This document shows positions 52,464 to 59,778 of a stretch of 64,000 nucleotides of DNA, one piece after another (within the stretch, counting starts at the first letter, position 1; each line of letters starts with the position of its first letter). The notes beneath the pieces are model-generated. The model was given only the letters and a program-made list of their open reading frames with translations, was not told the DNA's origin and did no database searches. A program made the translations under genes and the position numbers. This DNA is from JBMOPD01 sp049323615. GTDB lineage: Bacteria > Bacillota > Desulfotomaculia > Desulfotomaculales > Desulfocucumaceae. Location: assembly GCA_049323615.1 (NCBI GenBank), contig JBMOPD010000007.1, forward strand, positions 32,756 through 96,755. The letters are read 5' to 3'.

Positions 52464-53831
52464 TCAGTCCACCTCCCTGATGTCTATTTTTACCTGCTTT
52501 TCTACCTGTTCCCTGGGCACCAGGGCGGACCAGAGGCCGATCAGCTCCCGGGGCCTGGGCATCCCCCCGCCGGCCCCGCCGCCGGCTGTGGGCGGGCCGT
52601 TCAACGCCAGGGGCGGCAGCAGGCGGGGCATCCTGGCGGCGTCCAGCTTGTTTCTGGTGCGCACCGCGATCCTCAGGCCCACCTCGTTGAGATCCTCGCC
52701 GTCGCCCCGGGCCAGGGGTCCCGACAGGGAGTTATAGCCGATGTATTCCGTCAATATCTCATCAAACTGCAGTCCCAGGGCGGAAAACTGCTTCCTCAAT
52801 ATTTCATCCGCCTTGCGGGCCTTTTTCATGGCGTGGGGCCAGGAGTACCTGATCATCGCCTCCCCCAGCCAGCCGTCGCTGTAGCCGATGGAAACCTTCA
52901 GGGTTTCTGGCCGCGGTTTGCCTTTCATGCCGGTTATCCTCACCCGGTCGGGCCCGTCCACCTCCAGGCAGGGCGAGGTGAAGTCGGCCACCACGTCCGG
53001 GGTCACGTAGGCCGCGGGGTCGTGCACCTCATACAGCATCTGCTCCTTAACCGTCCCCAGGTCAACCCGGCCGCCGGTGCCCTCGGGCTTGGTCAGCACG
53101 GCATCGCCGTTTTCGTAAACCTCGGCCACCGGATAGCCGATCCTTTCCATGCCCGGGATGTCCCACCAGTCACCGCTGAAATTGCCCCCGGTGCTCTGGG
53201 CCGAACACTCCATCAGGTGGCCCAGCAGGATCCCGGCGGCCAGGCGGTCCCAGTCATCCCACCGCCAGCCAAACTCATAGGCCATGGGCGCCAGGAACTG
53301 GGCCGGGTCCGAGGTACGGCCGGCAATAATCACGTCGGCCCCCATCTCCAGGGCCTCCACCATTGGCTTCGCCCCCAGGTAGGCGTTGGCGAAGAGTATC
53401 CTGTCCTCTATGGCCGATATATCCCCTCCGCTCTCCATGTCGGACAGGTCAACGCCCATTTCCCGCAGTTCCCCGATCCTGGACAGTATATCGTCACCGG
53501 TTATGACGGCTATCCTTAATCCCTTCAGCCCCATCCTCCGGGCCAGGTCGTATACCATCTGCCCGGCCCCGGCGGGGTTGATCCCCCCGGCGTTGGTCAG
53601 TATTTTCACGCCCCGGCTGTGGCACGGCTGCAGCAGGAGGCTGAAGAACATATCCTCCACGTACCCCTTGGCAGGGTCCTTTTGCCTGGCCTTCTGCAGA
53701 ATTGCCAGGGTAAGCTCGGCCAGGGCGTCGCAGGCAAGATACTTGACATTGCCCGACTGCACCACGTCCAGGGCCGGAAAGGGGGAATCGCCCCAGAAGC
53801 CCTGCCCCGCTCCGATACGAACGCTCTTCAA
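52464..53831 (-). CDS. AtuA N-terminal domain protein (DUF1446, acyclic terpene utilisation family)
   Basis: A 455-residue protein with the DUF1446 hallmarks: RIGAGQGFWGDS at the start, DALAELTLAILQK, LTNAGGINPAG, DVIIAGRTSDPAQFLAPMAYEFGW and the central GHLMECSAQSTGGNFSG. Its C-terminal partner domain is encoded separately downstream. In Pseudomonas citronellolis and aeruginosa atuA is the first gene of the citronellol/geraniol degradation cluster along with geranyl-CoA carboxylase, as here a biotin carboxylase set follows. An ACAD, MaoC and ECH upstream complete a similar toolkit. Confidence 0.88.
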   Translation of the reverse strand: MKSVRIGAGQGFWGDSPFPALDVVQSGNVKYLACDALAELTLAILQKARQKDPAKGYVEDMFFSLLLQPCHSRGVKILTNAGGINPAGAGQMVYDLARRMGLKGLRIAVITGDDILSRIGELREMGVDLSDMESGGDISAIEDRILFANAYLGAKPMVEALEMGADVIIAGRTSDPAQFLAPMAYEFGWRWDDWDRLAAGILLGHLMECSAQSTGGNFSGDWWDIPGMERIGYPVAEVYENGDAVLTKPEGTGGRVDLGTVKEQMLYEVHDPAAYVTPDVVADFTSPCLEVDGPDRVRITGMKGKPRPETLKVSIGYSDGWLGEAMIRYSWPHAMKKARKADEILRKQFSALGLQFDEILTEYIGYNSLSGPLARGDGEDLNEVGLRIAVRTRNKLDAARMPRLLPPLALNGPPTAGGGAGGGMPRPRELIGLWSALVPREQVEKQVKIDIREVD

Positions 53832-53857
53832 TAAACATCACCCTTTCCCGTTGAAAA

Positions 53858-54292
53858 CTATTGTGGTTTTTTATTCAGGGCGACTTTTAGAATGGCGGTA
53901 TTGCAGACCTCGTTGCGCTGGTTCTTGATCTCCTGTCTGATGGTGACCACCCCGAATGGACCCTTGTCAGACTTCTCCACCACCTCGGCCTCCACCCTGA
54001 TGGTGTCTCCGATAAAGGTGGGAGCGGTGAAGCGGACCTTATCCATACCGTAGAACGCCACCACCACGCCGGGATTCATCTGCGCCAGGCCGGTAGCCAC
54101 GCTCAATACCAGCATGCCGTGGGCTATGCGCTGCCCGAACATGGTGCCCGCGGCGTATTCCCTGTCCGTGTGCAGTGGGTACCAGTCGCCGCTGAAGGCG
54201 GAAAACATAACCAGATCGGCCTCGGTTATGGTTCTCCCCCTGGAGACCGCCCGGTCCCCCACTTCCAGTTCGTCAAAATACTTATCAAGCAT
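53858..54292 (-). CDS. MaoC-like acyl-CoA dehydratase
   Basis: A 144-residue hot-dog protein with the MaoC/R-hydratase pattern: YFDELEVGD, the catalytic Asp/His region FSGDWYPLHTDREYA, FGQRIAHGMLVLSVATGL and GDTIRVEAEV. It hydrates 2-enoyl-CoA (R-specific) or a related unsaturated CoA ester. It is encoded between the dehydrogenase and AtuA genes and supplies a second hydratase next to the crotonase-type enzyme at 56716. Confidence 0.88.
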   Translation of the reverse strand: MLDKYFDELEVGDRAVSRGRTITEADLVMFSAFSGDWYPLHTDREYAAGTMFGQRIAHGMLVLSVATGLAQMNPGVVVAFYGMDKVRFTAPTFIGDTIRVEAEVVEKSDKGPFGVVTIRQEIKNQRNEVCNTAILKVALNKKPQ

Positions 54293-54310
54293 TGTCTTCC
54301 CCCCTCTTCG

Positions 54311-55456
54311 CTATTTAATCATTCTGTCAGCGATTATCTGCTTCATGATCTCGGTGGTGCCCCCGCCGATGGTGCCAATCCTGGCGTCCCGCCAGAACCG
54401 CTGAACCGGGTATTCCATCATGTACCCGTACCCGCCGTGTATTTGCAGCGCCTCGTCGGCTACCCGGCTGGCCGCTTCGCAGGCGTATATCTTGGCCATG
54501 GCCACCGCCGTCAGCGCGTCCTCTCCGGCCACGTACAGGGACAGGGCGTGATACGTCAGGCAGCGGGCCGTTTCCACCAGGGAGGCCATGTCGGCCAGTT
54601 TATGCCTGATCACCTGGAACTTGGACAGGGGCCTGCCGAACTGGATCCTCTGCTGGGCATAGCGGATTGCCTCCTCCAGGGACAACTGGGCGCCCGCCAC
54701 TCCGGCCAGGGCCATGACCAGCCTTTCCCAGGCAAAGTTCTGCATTATGTAATAGAAACCTTCGTTTTCCCGGCCCACCAGGTTCTCCTTGGGCACCCGG
54801 CAGTCCTCAAATATCAGCTCCCCGGTATCTGAGGCATTCCAGCCCAGCTTGTCAAGCTTTTTGGCCACGCTGAAGCCCGGCGTCCCCTTCTCGATTACCA
54901 GCAGACTTATCCCCTTATAGTCTGCCGCCGGGTCGGTCTTCACGGCGGCCACCACGTAGTCGGCCCGTACCCCGTTGGTTATGAATATCTTGCTGCCGTT
55001 GACCACGTAGTGGTCACCCCCGTCCCGGGCCGTGGTCTGAATGGACGCCACGTCCGACCCGGCGTTGGGCTCGGTGATGCCCAGGGCGCCAATCTTCTCC
55101 CCGGAAATGGTGGGCACCAGAAATCTCCTTTTCAATTCTTCGCTGCCGAACTTGTAAATTTGCGGCGCGGCAATGCCAATACTGGCCCCGAGGCCGGCCG
55201 CAACCCCTCCGGACCCGCAGCGGGCCAGTTCCTCGGTGAACACCGCCCCGGCCAGGTAGTCCTCCCCGCTGCCGCCGTACTCCTCGGGGTATGTAAGTCC
55301 CAGAAATCCCAGTTCACCGGCCCGGGTAAAGAGTTCCCTGGGAAACTCGCCCTTTTCCTCCCACTCCTCAACGTGGGGCTTTATCTCCCTTTCCACCCAG
55401 GCGCGCAAACTCTTGCGCAGCATCTCGTGCTCCTCCTGGAAAAGCCAGTGGGCCAT
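54311..55456 (-). CDS. Acyl-CoA dehydrogenase (second of two)
   Basis: A ~381-residue flavoprotein from the ATG near 55456 (MAHWLFQEEHEMLRKSL), with AGGAGG upstream; the frame continues upstream into repeat sequence, which is not counted. Signatures: GALGITEPNAGSDVASIQT, FITNG, the flavin region RIQFGRPLSKFQVIRHKLADM and the C-terminal QIHGGYGYMMEYPVQRFWRDARI with the TIGGGTTEI close. The catalytic Glu in the C-terminal region is present in EYPVQR as in the isovaleryl/short-branched group. It shares high similarity with its upstream neighbour. Confidence 0.9.
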   Translation of the reverse strand: MAHWLFQEEHEMLRKSLRAWVEREIKPHVEEWEEKGEFPRELFTRAGELGFLGLTYPEEYGGSGEDYLAGAVFTEELARCGSGGVAAGLGASIGIAAPQIYKFGSEELKRRFLVPTISGEKIGALGITEPNAGSDVASIQTTARDGGDHYVVNGSKIFITNGVRADYVVAAVKTDPAADYKGISLLVIEKGTPGFSVAKKLDKLGWNASDTGELIFEDCRVPKENLVGRENEGFYYIMQNFAWERLVMALAGVAGAQLSLEEAIRYAQQRIQFGRPLSKFQVIRHKLADMASLVETARCLTYHALSLYVAGEDALTAVAMAKIYACEAASRVADEALQIHGGYGYMMEYPVQRFWRDARIGTIGGGTTEIMKQIIADRMIK

Positions 55457-55489
55457 GCTCAATACCTCCTCCTGACAATATATCCCGTC

Positions 55490-55534
55490 AGAATACAGTC
55501 TTTTCTTCCGGATTCTGGATTCTTGATTCTGACC
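55490..55534. repeat. ATTCTGG-family repeat between the two dehydrogenase genes
   Basis: CGTCAGAATACAG, then ATTCTGGATTC-type units and TTCTGACCC fill the short gap between the two acyl-CoA dehydrogenase genes. The flanks (GTCAGAATACAG and TTCTGACCC) also occur in the copies near 21719 and 38112. Confidence 0.7.
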
Positions 55535-55539
55535 CATTT

Positions 55540-56685
55540 TCACAGCCCCAAAGTCTTCGCTATTACTTCCTTCATAATCTCGTCGGTGCCGCCGCCGATC
55601 CGGTTAAGCCTTGAATCCCGCCAGGCCCGCTGGACCCGGTACTCCATCATGTAGCCGTACCCCCCGTGTATCTGCAGGGCGGCGTCGGCAACCCGGTGGC
55701 CCACCTGGGCCCCCACCAGCTTGCACATGGAAATCCCCTGCACCGGGTATTCCCCGGCGGCGAATTTTCTGGCGGTGGAATAGACAAGCTGCCTGGCCGC
55801 CTCAATTTCGGTGGCCATCTCGGCCAGCCTGTGGGCGATAACCTGGAATTTTACCAGCGGCTTCCCGAACTGGGTACGCTGGCGGGCATAAGCCAGGGCT
55901 TCTTCAAAGGTCTTCTGGGCCCCGGCAACCGCCCCGGCGGCGCCGATCAGGCGCTCACCCTGCAGTTCCCACATGATCTGGTGAAACCCCCTGTTTTCCG
56001 CTCCCAGCAGGTTCTCAGCCGGCACCCGGCAGTCCTCAAACAGGAGTTCCGCGGTGTCCGAACAACGCATGCCCAGTTTTTTCAGTTTCCTGGTCACCGT
56101 AAAACCGGGAGTGTCCTTGTCCACAAGGAAAAGGGATACCCCGTTGTAGCCCAGGTCGGGGTTGGTCTTGGCCACCAGGGTGATGAAATCCGCCCTGACA
56201 CCGTTGGTGATAAATATCTTCCGGCCGTTTATCACCCAGTGGTCCCCGTCCCGCACCGCCCTGGTCTCAATGGAGGCCACGTCCGACCCGGCATTGGGCT
56301 CGGTTATGCCCAGGCAGGCCACCTTCCGGCCCTTCAGGGCCGGGATCAGGTATTTTTTTATCTGCTCCTCGGTGCCGAACTGCATTATGGGCGGCGTGGC
56401 CATGTCGGTCTGCACCGCCACCGCCATGGGCAGGCCCCCGACCCCGCAGCGGGCCATCTCCTCGGCCAGCACAATGCCCATGAAGTAGTCGCCGCCCGCG
56501 CCGCCGTACTTCTCCGGATACCTCAGCGACAGAAAACCCAGCTCCCCCATGCGCGGGAATACCCAGTCGGCAAAGTATTCCTGCCTTTCCCACTCCTCCA
56601 CGTGGGGAGCGATTTCGGTATCCACGAATTTTCTTATTGTCCTGCGCACCGCCTCGTGTTCCTCGGTAAAAACCGAATATTTCAT
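55540..56685 (-). CDS. Acyl-CoA dehydrogenase (first of two)
   Basis: A 381-residue acyl-CoA dehydrogenase with RYPEKYGGAGGDYF, ACLGITEPNAGSDVASIET, FITNGVRADF, RTQFGKPLVKFQVIAHRLAEM and QIHGGYGYMMEYRVQRAWRDSRL. It oxidises an acyl-CoA to the 2-enoyl-CoA with FAD and passes electrons to an electron-transfer flavoprotein, not encoded here. It is the second gene of the operon, 30 bp after the hydratase gene. Confidence 0.92.
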   Translation of the reverse strand: MKYSVFTEEHEAVRRTIRKFVDTEIAPHVEEWERQEYFADWVFPRMGELGFLSLRYPEKYGGAGGDYFMGIVLAEEMARCGVGGLPMAVAVQTDMATPPIMQFGTEEQIKKYLIPALKGRKVACLGITEPNAGSDVASIETRAVRDGDHWVINGRKIFITNGVRADFITLVAKTNPDLGYNGVSLFLVDKDTPGFTVTRKLKKLGMRCSDTAELLFEDCRVPAENLLGAENRGFHQIMWELQGERLIGAAGAVAGAQKTFEEALAYARQRTQFGKPLVKFQVIAHRLAEMATEIEAARQLVYSTARKFAAGEYPVQGISMCKLVGAQVGHRVADAALQIHGGYGYMMEYRVQRAWRDSRLNRIGGGTDEIMKEVIAKTLGL

Positions 56686-56715
56686 GGGAATCCTCCTTAA
56701 CTTATCTGAAGAGCA

Positions 56716-57501
56716 TTATTGTCCTTTCCACTGCGGGGCCCTCTTCTGGATAAATGCCATGGCCCCCTCCTTCAGGTCCTCGCTCATAAAATCTATCACC
56801 CGCAGGGTGTTCAGGTAATCAAGGGCCTTGTTTATCTCCATGTCCATGGCGGTGTTGAAGGCATTGAGCCCCAGCCTCAGCACCAGGGGGCTTCTGCCCG
56901 CCATCTCCGCAGCCAGTTTAATGACCCCGCTGTACAGCTCCCCGGCCGGAAAAACCCTGCTGATCAGCCCGATCTCCTTAGCCTCAGCGGCGCTCAGGGA
57001 TTCCCCCGCAAGCGCCATTTCCAGGGCCCTGCGGGGCCCCACGGACCTGATCAGAAGCGGGAAAATGACAAAGGGGAAAATGCCCACCCTGATTTCCGGC
57101 GTTCCGAATTTGGCCTTTTCGCTGGCCGCCGCCAGGTGGCACATGGCCACCAGCCCGCAGCCCCCTCCCATGGCATGTCCGTTCACAGCGGCGATCAGGG
57201 GCTTGGTCATTTTCAGCCCCATCTTGAACAGTTCGGTGGAGGCCATTCCCTCCCGGTGCATCACCGGCGCCGTCTTCGAGGCCATCTGGGCAAAATCGGC
57301 CAGGTCGGCCCCGGCGCAAAAAGCATCCCCCTTTCCGGTCAGCACCACCGCCCCCACATCAGGGTCGGCGTCGGCCTCCCCCAGGGCCGTTATGAGCTCG
57401 GAGGTCATCTTTTCACTGAGGGCGTTTCTCTTCTCGGGACGGTTCATAAACACCACCCTTACCCGCCCCTCCTGTTCCACGGATACCTGTTCGTACTCCA
57501 T
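56716..57501 (-). CDS. Enoyl-CoA hydratase/isomerase (crotonase family)
   Basis: A 261-residue crotonase-fold enzyme: the CoA-binding and oxyanion motifs GDAFCAGADLADF and AVNGHAMGGGCGLVAMCHLA, with GRSPLVLRLG later. The first catalytic Glu position of classical hydratases reads GLVAMC, and the second reads FPFVIF, so one or both glutamates are replaced; hydratase activity is therefore uncertain and an isomerase, hydrolase or other crotonase reaction is possible. First gene of the 15-kb minus-strand operon, divergent from the tetR-type gene. Confidence 0.85.
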   Translation of the reverse strand: MEYEQVSVEQEGRVRVVFMNRPEKRNALSEKMTSELITALGEADADPDVGAVVLTGKGDAFCAGADLADFAQMASKTAPVMHREGMASTELFKMGLKMTKPLIAAVNGHAMGGGCGLVAMCHLAAASEKAKFGTPEIRVGIFPFVIFPLLIRSVGPRRALEMALAGESLSAAEAKEIGLISRVFPAGELYSGVIKLAAEMAGRSPLVLRLGLNAFNTAMDMEINKALDYLNTLRVIDFMSEDLKEGAMAFIQKRAPQWKGQ

Positions 57502-57784
57502 TTAATCTCCCTCCTTCCCTGATTAATTAACATTTTTAAAAGTTATGAAAAATTTAATTTTGTCTCTTGCGATAAAATTCTACCCATCGGTTGAAGTTTG
57601 ACTAATTGTATTGTAAGATATCTGATACGGAATTGAAATACCCGAAAAACCCACCGGTCAAAACACAACTCCCTACGGTAAAAAATAGCTGCCAAGCGGT
57701 TTTGATCTTTTTCGGCGGAGAACGGGATTTCCTGACAGGATCTTTACGGTCATACGGCCAATATATTAGTAGAGGAGGGGAACA
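57502..57784. promoter_or_regulatory. Divergent control region between the catabolic operon and the TetR gene
   Basis: This AT-rich 283-bp gap separates the enoyl-CoA hydratase (minus) and the TetR gene (plus) and must carry promoters for both and presumably the TetR operator. I found no promoter with two good boxes and no long perfect palindrome, so sites are not assigned. GAGGAGGGG precedes the TetR start. Confidence 0.5.
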
Positions 57785-58399
57785 ATGAGTTACAGAGAGG
57801 AAAGGGCCGCGGAAAGAAGGCTAAACATATTGAAGGCGGCAGCCAAACTTTTCAGTGAAAAGGGGTACCACGACGCCACCCTCGAGGAAATTGCCAGGGA
57901 ATTAAAGTACACCAAGGGGAGTATATATTATTACATCAGCAGCAAACAGGACTTGCTCTTTCAGTGCCATGACCTGGCCATGAACCTGCTGCTGGAAAGT
58001 ATAGAAAAAATTAAGGACTCCGGACTTCCTCCGGAACTTATGCTGAAGGAGGTGATCAAGGGACACATAGAAACCCTGATGAGTGAATTCAACCTGGTCA
58101 CTGTCACCCTGGGCAGCGACTACGAACTGGAAGAAAAATACTCGGAAATAATAATTAAGAAAAGGGACATGTATGAGGATTTTATAGCCGATATCATCAA
58201 AGCAGGAATAAAACAGGGGGTCTTCCGGGAGGTCCCGGTGAAGGTGGTTATAAACCTGATCATGGGGGCGGCCAACTGGATCAGCCGCTGGTTTTCCGAG
58301 GACGGACCTATGACAATGCAAGAAATAGGTCAATTTTATGCGGATTACCTGGTATCGCCCTTGATGGCCTCAAAATCAGCCAATTTTGAAACCAAATGA
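57785..58399 (+). CDS. TetR-family transcriptional regulator
   Basis: A 204-residue regulator with an N-terminal TetR HTH (ILKAAAKLFSEKGYHDATLEEIARELKYTKGSIYYYISSKQDLLF) and an all-helical ligand domain like those of acyl-CoA-sensing TetR proteins (KstR2/FadR type). It is divergent from the acyl-CoA catabolism operon and most likely represses it until an acyl-CoA intermediate binds. The ligand is inferred from context. Confidence 0.92.
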   Translation: MSYREERAAERRLNILKAAAKLFSEKGYHDATLEEIARELKYTKGSIYYYISSKQDLLFQCHDLAMNLLLESIEKIKDSGLPPELMLKEVIKGHIETLMSEFNLVTVTLGSDYELEEKYSEIIIKKRDMYEDFIADIIKAGIKQGVFREVPVKVVINLIMGAANWISRWFSEDGPMTMQEIGQFYADYLVSPLMASKSANFETK

Positions 58400-58402
58400 A
58401 CT

Positions 58403-58432
58403 TTTACAACCTGTCCCGGCCCATGTTATAAT
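58403..58432 (+). promoter_or_regulatory. Sigma-A promoter of the structured RNA gene
   Basis: TTTACA (58403-58408), 18 bp, TATAAT (58427-58432). It begins 4 bp after the TetR stop codon and would start transcription near 58440, at the 5' edge of the hairpin-rich region. Confidence 0.75.
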
Positions 58433-58439
58433 CATATGT

Positions 58440-59028
58440 CAATAAGTTAATAAATCAGTGATGCAGTATCCTAGTCGGGAACTTTTTGCGAAGGCGGGGC
58501 TAAAAATCCGCCAAGGGCACATCGATGAAGTTCCTGGTGCTGGCTTTCGACGCCATCGGGGGCTGGTGCTGGGAGTTAAGGATTCAGGGCCAGATACAAA
58601 GGCATGTATTTATGGTACCTGTTTCCGTGGAGACCCGGGTTGCAGGCCTGAACCAAAGCTTACGCCCGGGGTGTGAACCTGCATGTGGTAGACGCTGCGT
58701 GCAGTGTAGCCCGCCTTGAAGTGGCTGCGGGGGAAGAGAAGGTGTTCTGAAACCGCAGACTGCAAAAGAGGCTAGCAAAAAGCTTACCGTCAAGGAAAAC
58801 TTCTAGGCTGTCCATCAATAGGATGGGGCAGGCCGGGGATTGCAGTGCGGACTAAGTGGCAATCCAGTTCCGGGCGTCAGGCCCGGGGAGGTTTTAAAGG
58901 GAAACCGCCCGTACGGCAACGGCGGGTAACCTGCCGGGAAAACCTACTGGACCTAAGCCGCAACATTTACCTGGCTCTGCCATCACTGAAACACTTTTTT
59001 AAAGCAACCCCTAAAGGGTTGCTTATTC
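58440..59028 (+). ncRNA. Large structured non-coding RNA candidate (~585 nt; OLE-like in size)
   Basis: Between a good promoter and a good terminator there is no convincing reading frame, but many local stems: GGCGG/CCGCC (around 58492-58515), CTGCGG/CCGCAG (58725-58761), CCATC/GGATGG (58812-58826), GGATTGC/GCAATCC (58837-58865), CCGGGC/GCCCGG (58875-58891), GGTTT/AAACC and CCGCC/GGCGG (58891-58927) nested within AGGTT/AACCT. GC is high and even. It is not tmRNA, RNase P RNA or SRP RNA by their usual conserved boxes. The length and anaerobic Firmicute host would suit OLE RNA, but I cannot confirm the class and the OLE-associated protein gene is not adjacent. Confidence 0.6.
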
Positions 59029-59030
59029 AT
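59002..59030 (+). terminator. Terminator of the structured RNA gene
   Basis: AAGCAACCC/GGGTTGCTT (59002-59010/59016-59024) with loop CTAAA is followed by ATTCATTTTC. A six-T run precedes the stem as well. Confidence 0.75.
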
Positions 59031-59084
59031 TTTCAGTGGGATACTAGCAGGTATCTTGTAATAAGCACTGAAAATTGGTAAAAT
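59030..59084 (+). promoter_or_regulatory. Promoter and nested operator-like repeats of the HTH gene
   Basis: TTGTAA (59056-59061), 17 bp, TAAAAT (59079-59084) form a sigma-A-like promoter. TTTTCAGTG (59030-59038) pairs with CACTGAAAA (59066-59074), the latter inside the spacer, and GATAC-TAGCAG-GTATC (59040-59055) is nested between them. This looks like an operator, perhaps for the HTH protein itself. Confidence 0.55.
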
Positions 59085-59123
59085 AACCATGAGCACAATT
59101 TTGTGCACAAAAGGAGAAATACT

Positions 59124-59666
59124 ATGAATGTGATCAGGATTGGAGACAAGGTAATAAATCCCGACCGTATTCACCGGACGGTGGATCAAATACTGCAGCT
59201 GCGCCAGGCGGGGCTGTCCCAGCAGGAGGTAGCCGACCGGCTGGGGGTGGACCGGACCCTGATTTCCCGCCTGGAAGGCCTGGGGGAAATCCGGAAGGGA
59301 TCACAGCTGGCCCTGGTAGGTTTTCCGGTAGCCAATGTGAATGAGCTGAACCAGGTGGCCCAGGCCGGGGGCGTGGAATTTATCCTGCTTATGAACGAAA
59401 AAGAGCGCCTGCGCTTCGTGGAAGAAAAGAACGGGGCCGAGCTTATCAACCACTTTATGACTCTGGTTTCCCAGCTCAAAAGCTATGACGCGGTTATCTT
59501 TATCGGCTCCGATATGCGGATTAAAATGGTGGAAGCCATCCTGGGACCCCGGGTGGTCAGCTGGGAGATCGGTATTTCCCCGATCACCGAAGACCGCTGG
59601 GTAAACCCGGAACAACTGCGCCAGCTGATCCACCAGCTGAAAACCACCGGCCAGGCCACTGCCTGA
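59124..59666 (+). CDS. XRE-like HTH protein with unknown C-terminal domain
   Basis: A 180-residue protein from ATG 59124 (AAAGGAG eight bases upstream). Residues ~18-50 form an HTH (QILQLRQAGLSQQEVADRLGVDRTLISRLEGLGEI). The remaining ~130 residues are a mixed alpha/beta domain with hydrophobic strands (LALVGFPVANV, VEFILLMN, DAVIFIGSDMRIKMVEAILGPRVV) that I cannot assign. It precedes the aminotransferase-reductase gene by 112 bp on the same strand and is probably its regulator or partner. Confidence 0.8.
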   Translation: MNVIRIGDKVINPDRIHRTVDQILQLRQAGLSQQEVADRLGVDRTLISRLEGLGEIRKGSQLALVGFPVANVNELNQVAQAGGVEFILLMNEKERLRFVEEKNGAELINHFMTLVSQLKSYDAVIFIGSDMRIKMVEAILGPRVVSWEIGISPITEDRWVNPEQLRQLIHQLKTTGQATA

Positions 59667-59778
59667 ACCCGATCATAACCATTTATAATGCGGCAGGAGG
59701 CTATTTTTTTGCTATAAACATGGAAGCGGCTGTCAATACTGAGACATACCGCCAAACATTGAAACAAGAGGTATCGTG

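Noticed and set aside
58674..58750. Short frame that reads like a protein C-terminus (AYARGVNLHVV to AAGEEKVF)
   Set aside because: Only ~33 codons between stops, no start signal and no family I recognise; the bases also take part in stems. A transposase remnant cannot be fully excluded.
58440..59028. tmRNA, RNase P RNA, T-box, cobalamin riboswitch or group II intron
   Set aside because: Their hallmark boxes (tmRNA acceptor end, AGGAAAGTCC, AGGGTGG T-box, B12 box, intron domain V) are not found in the region.
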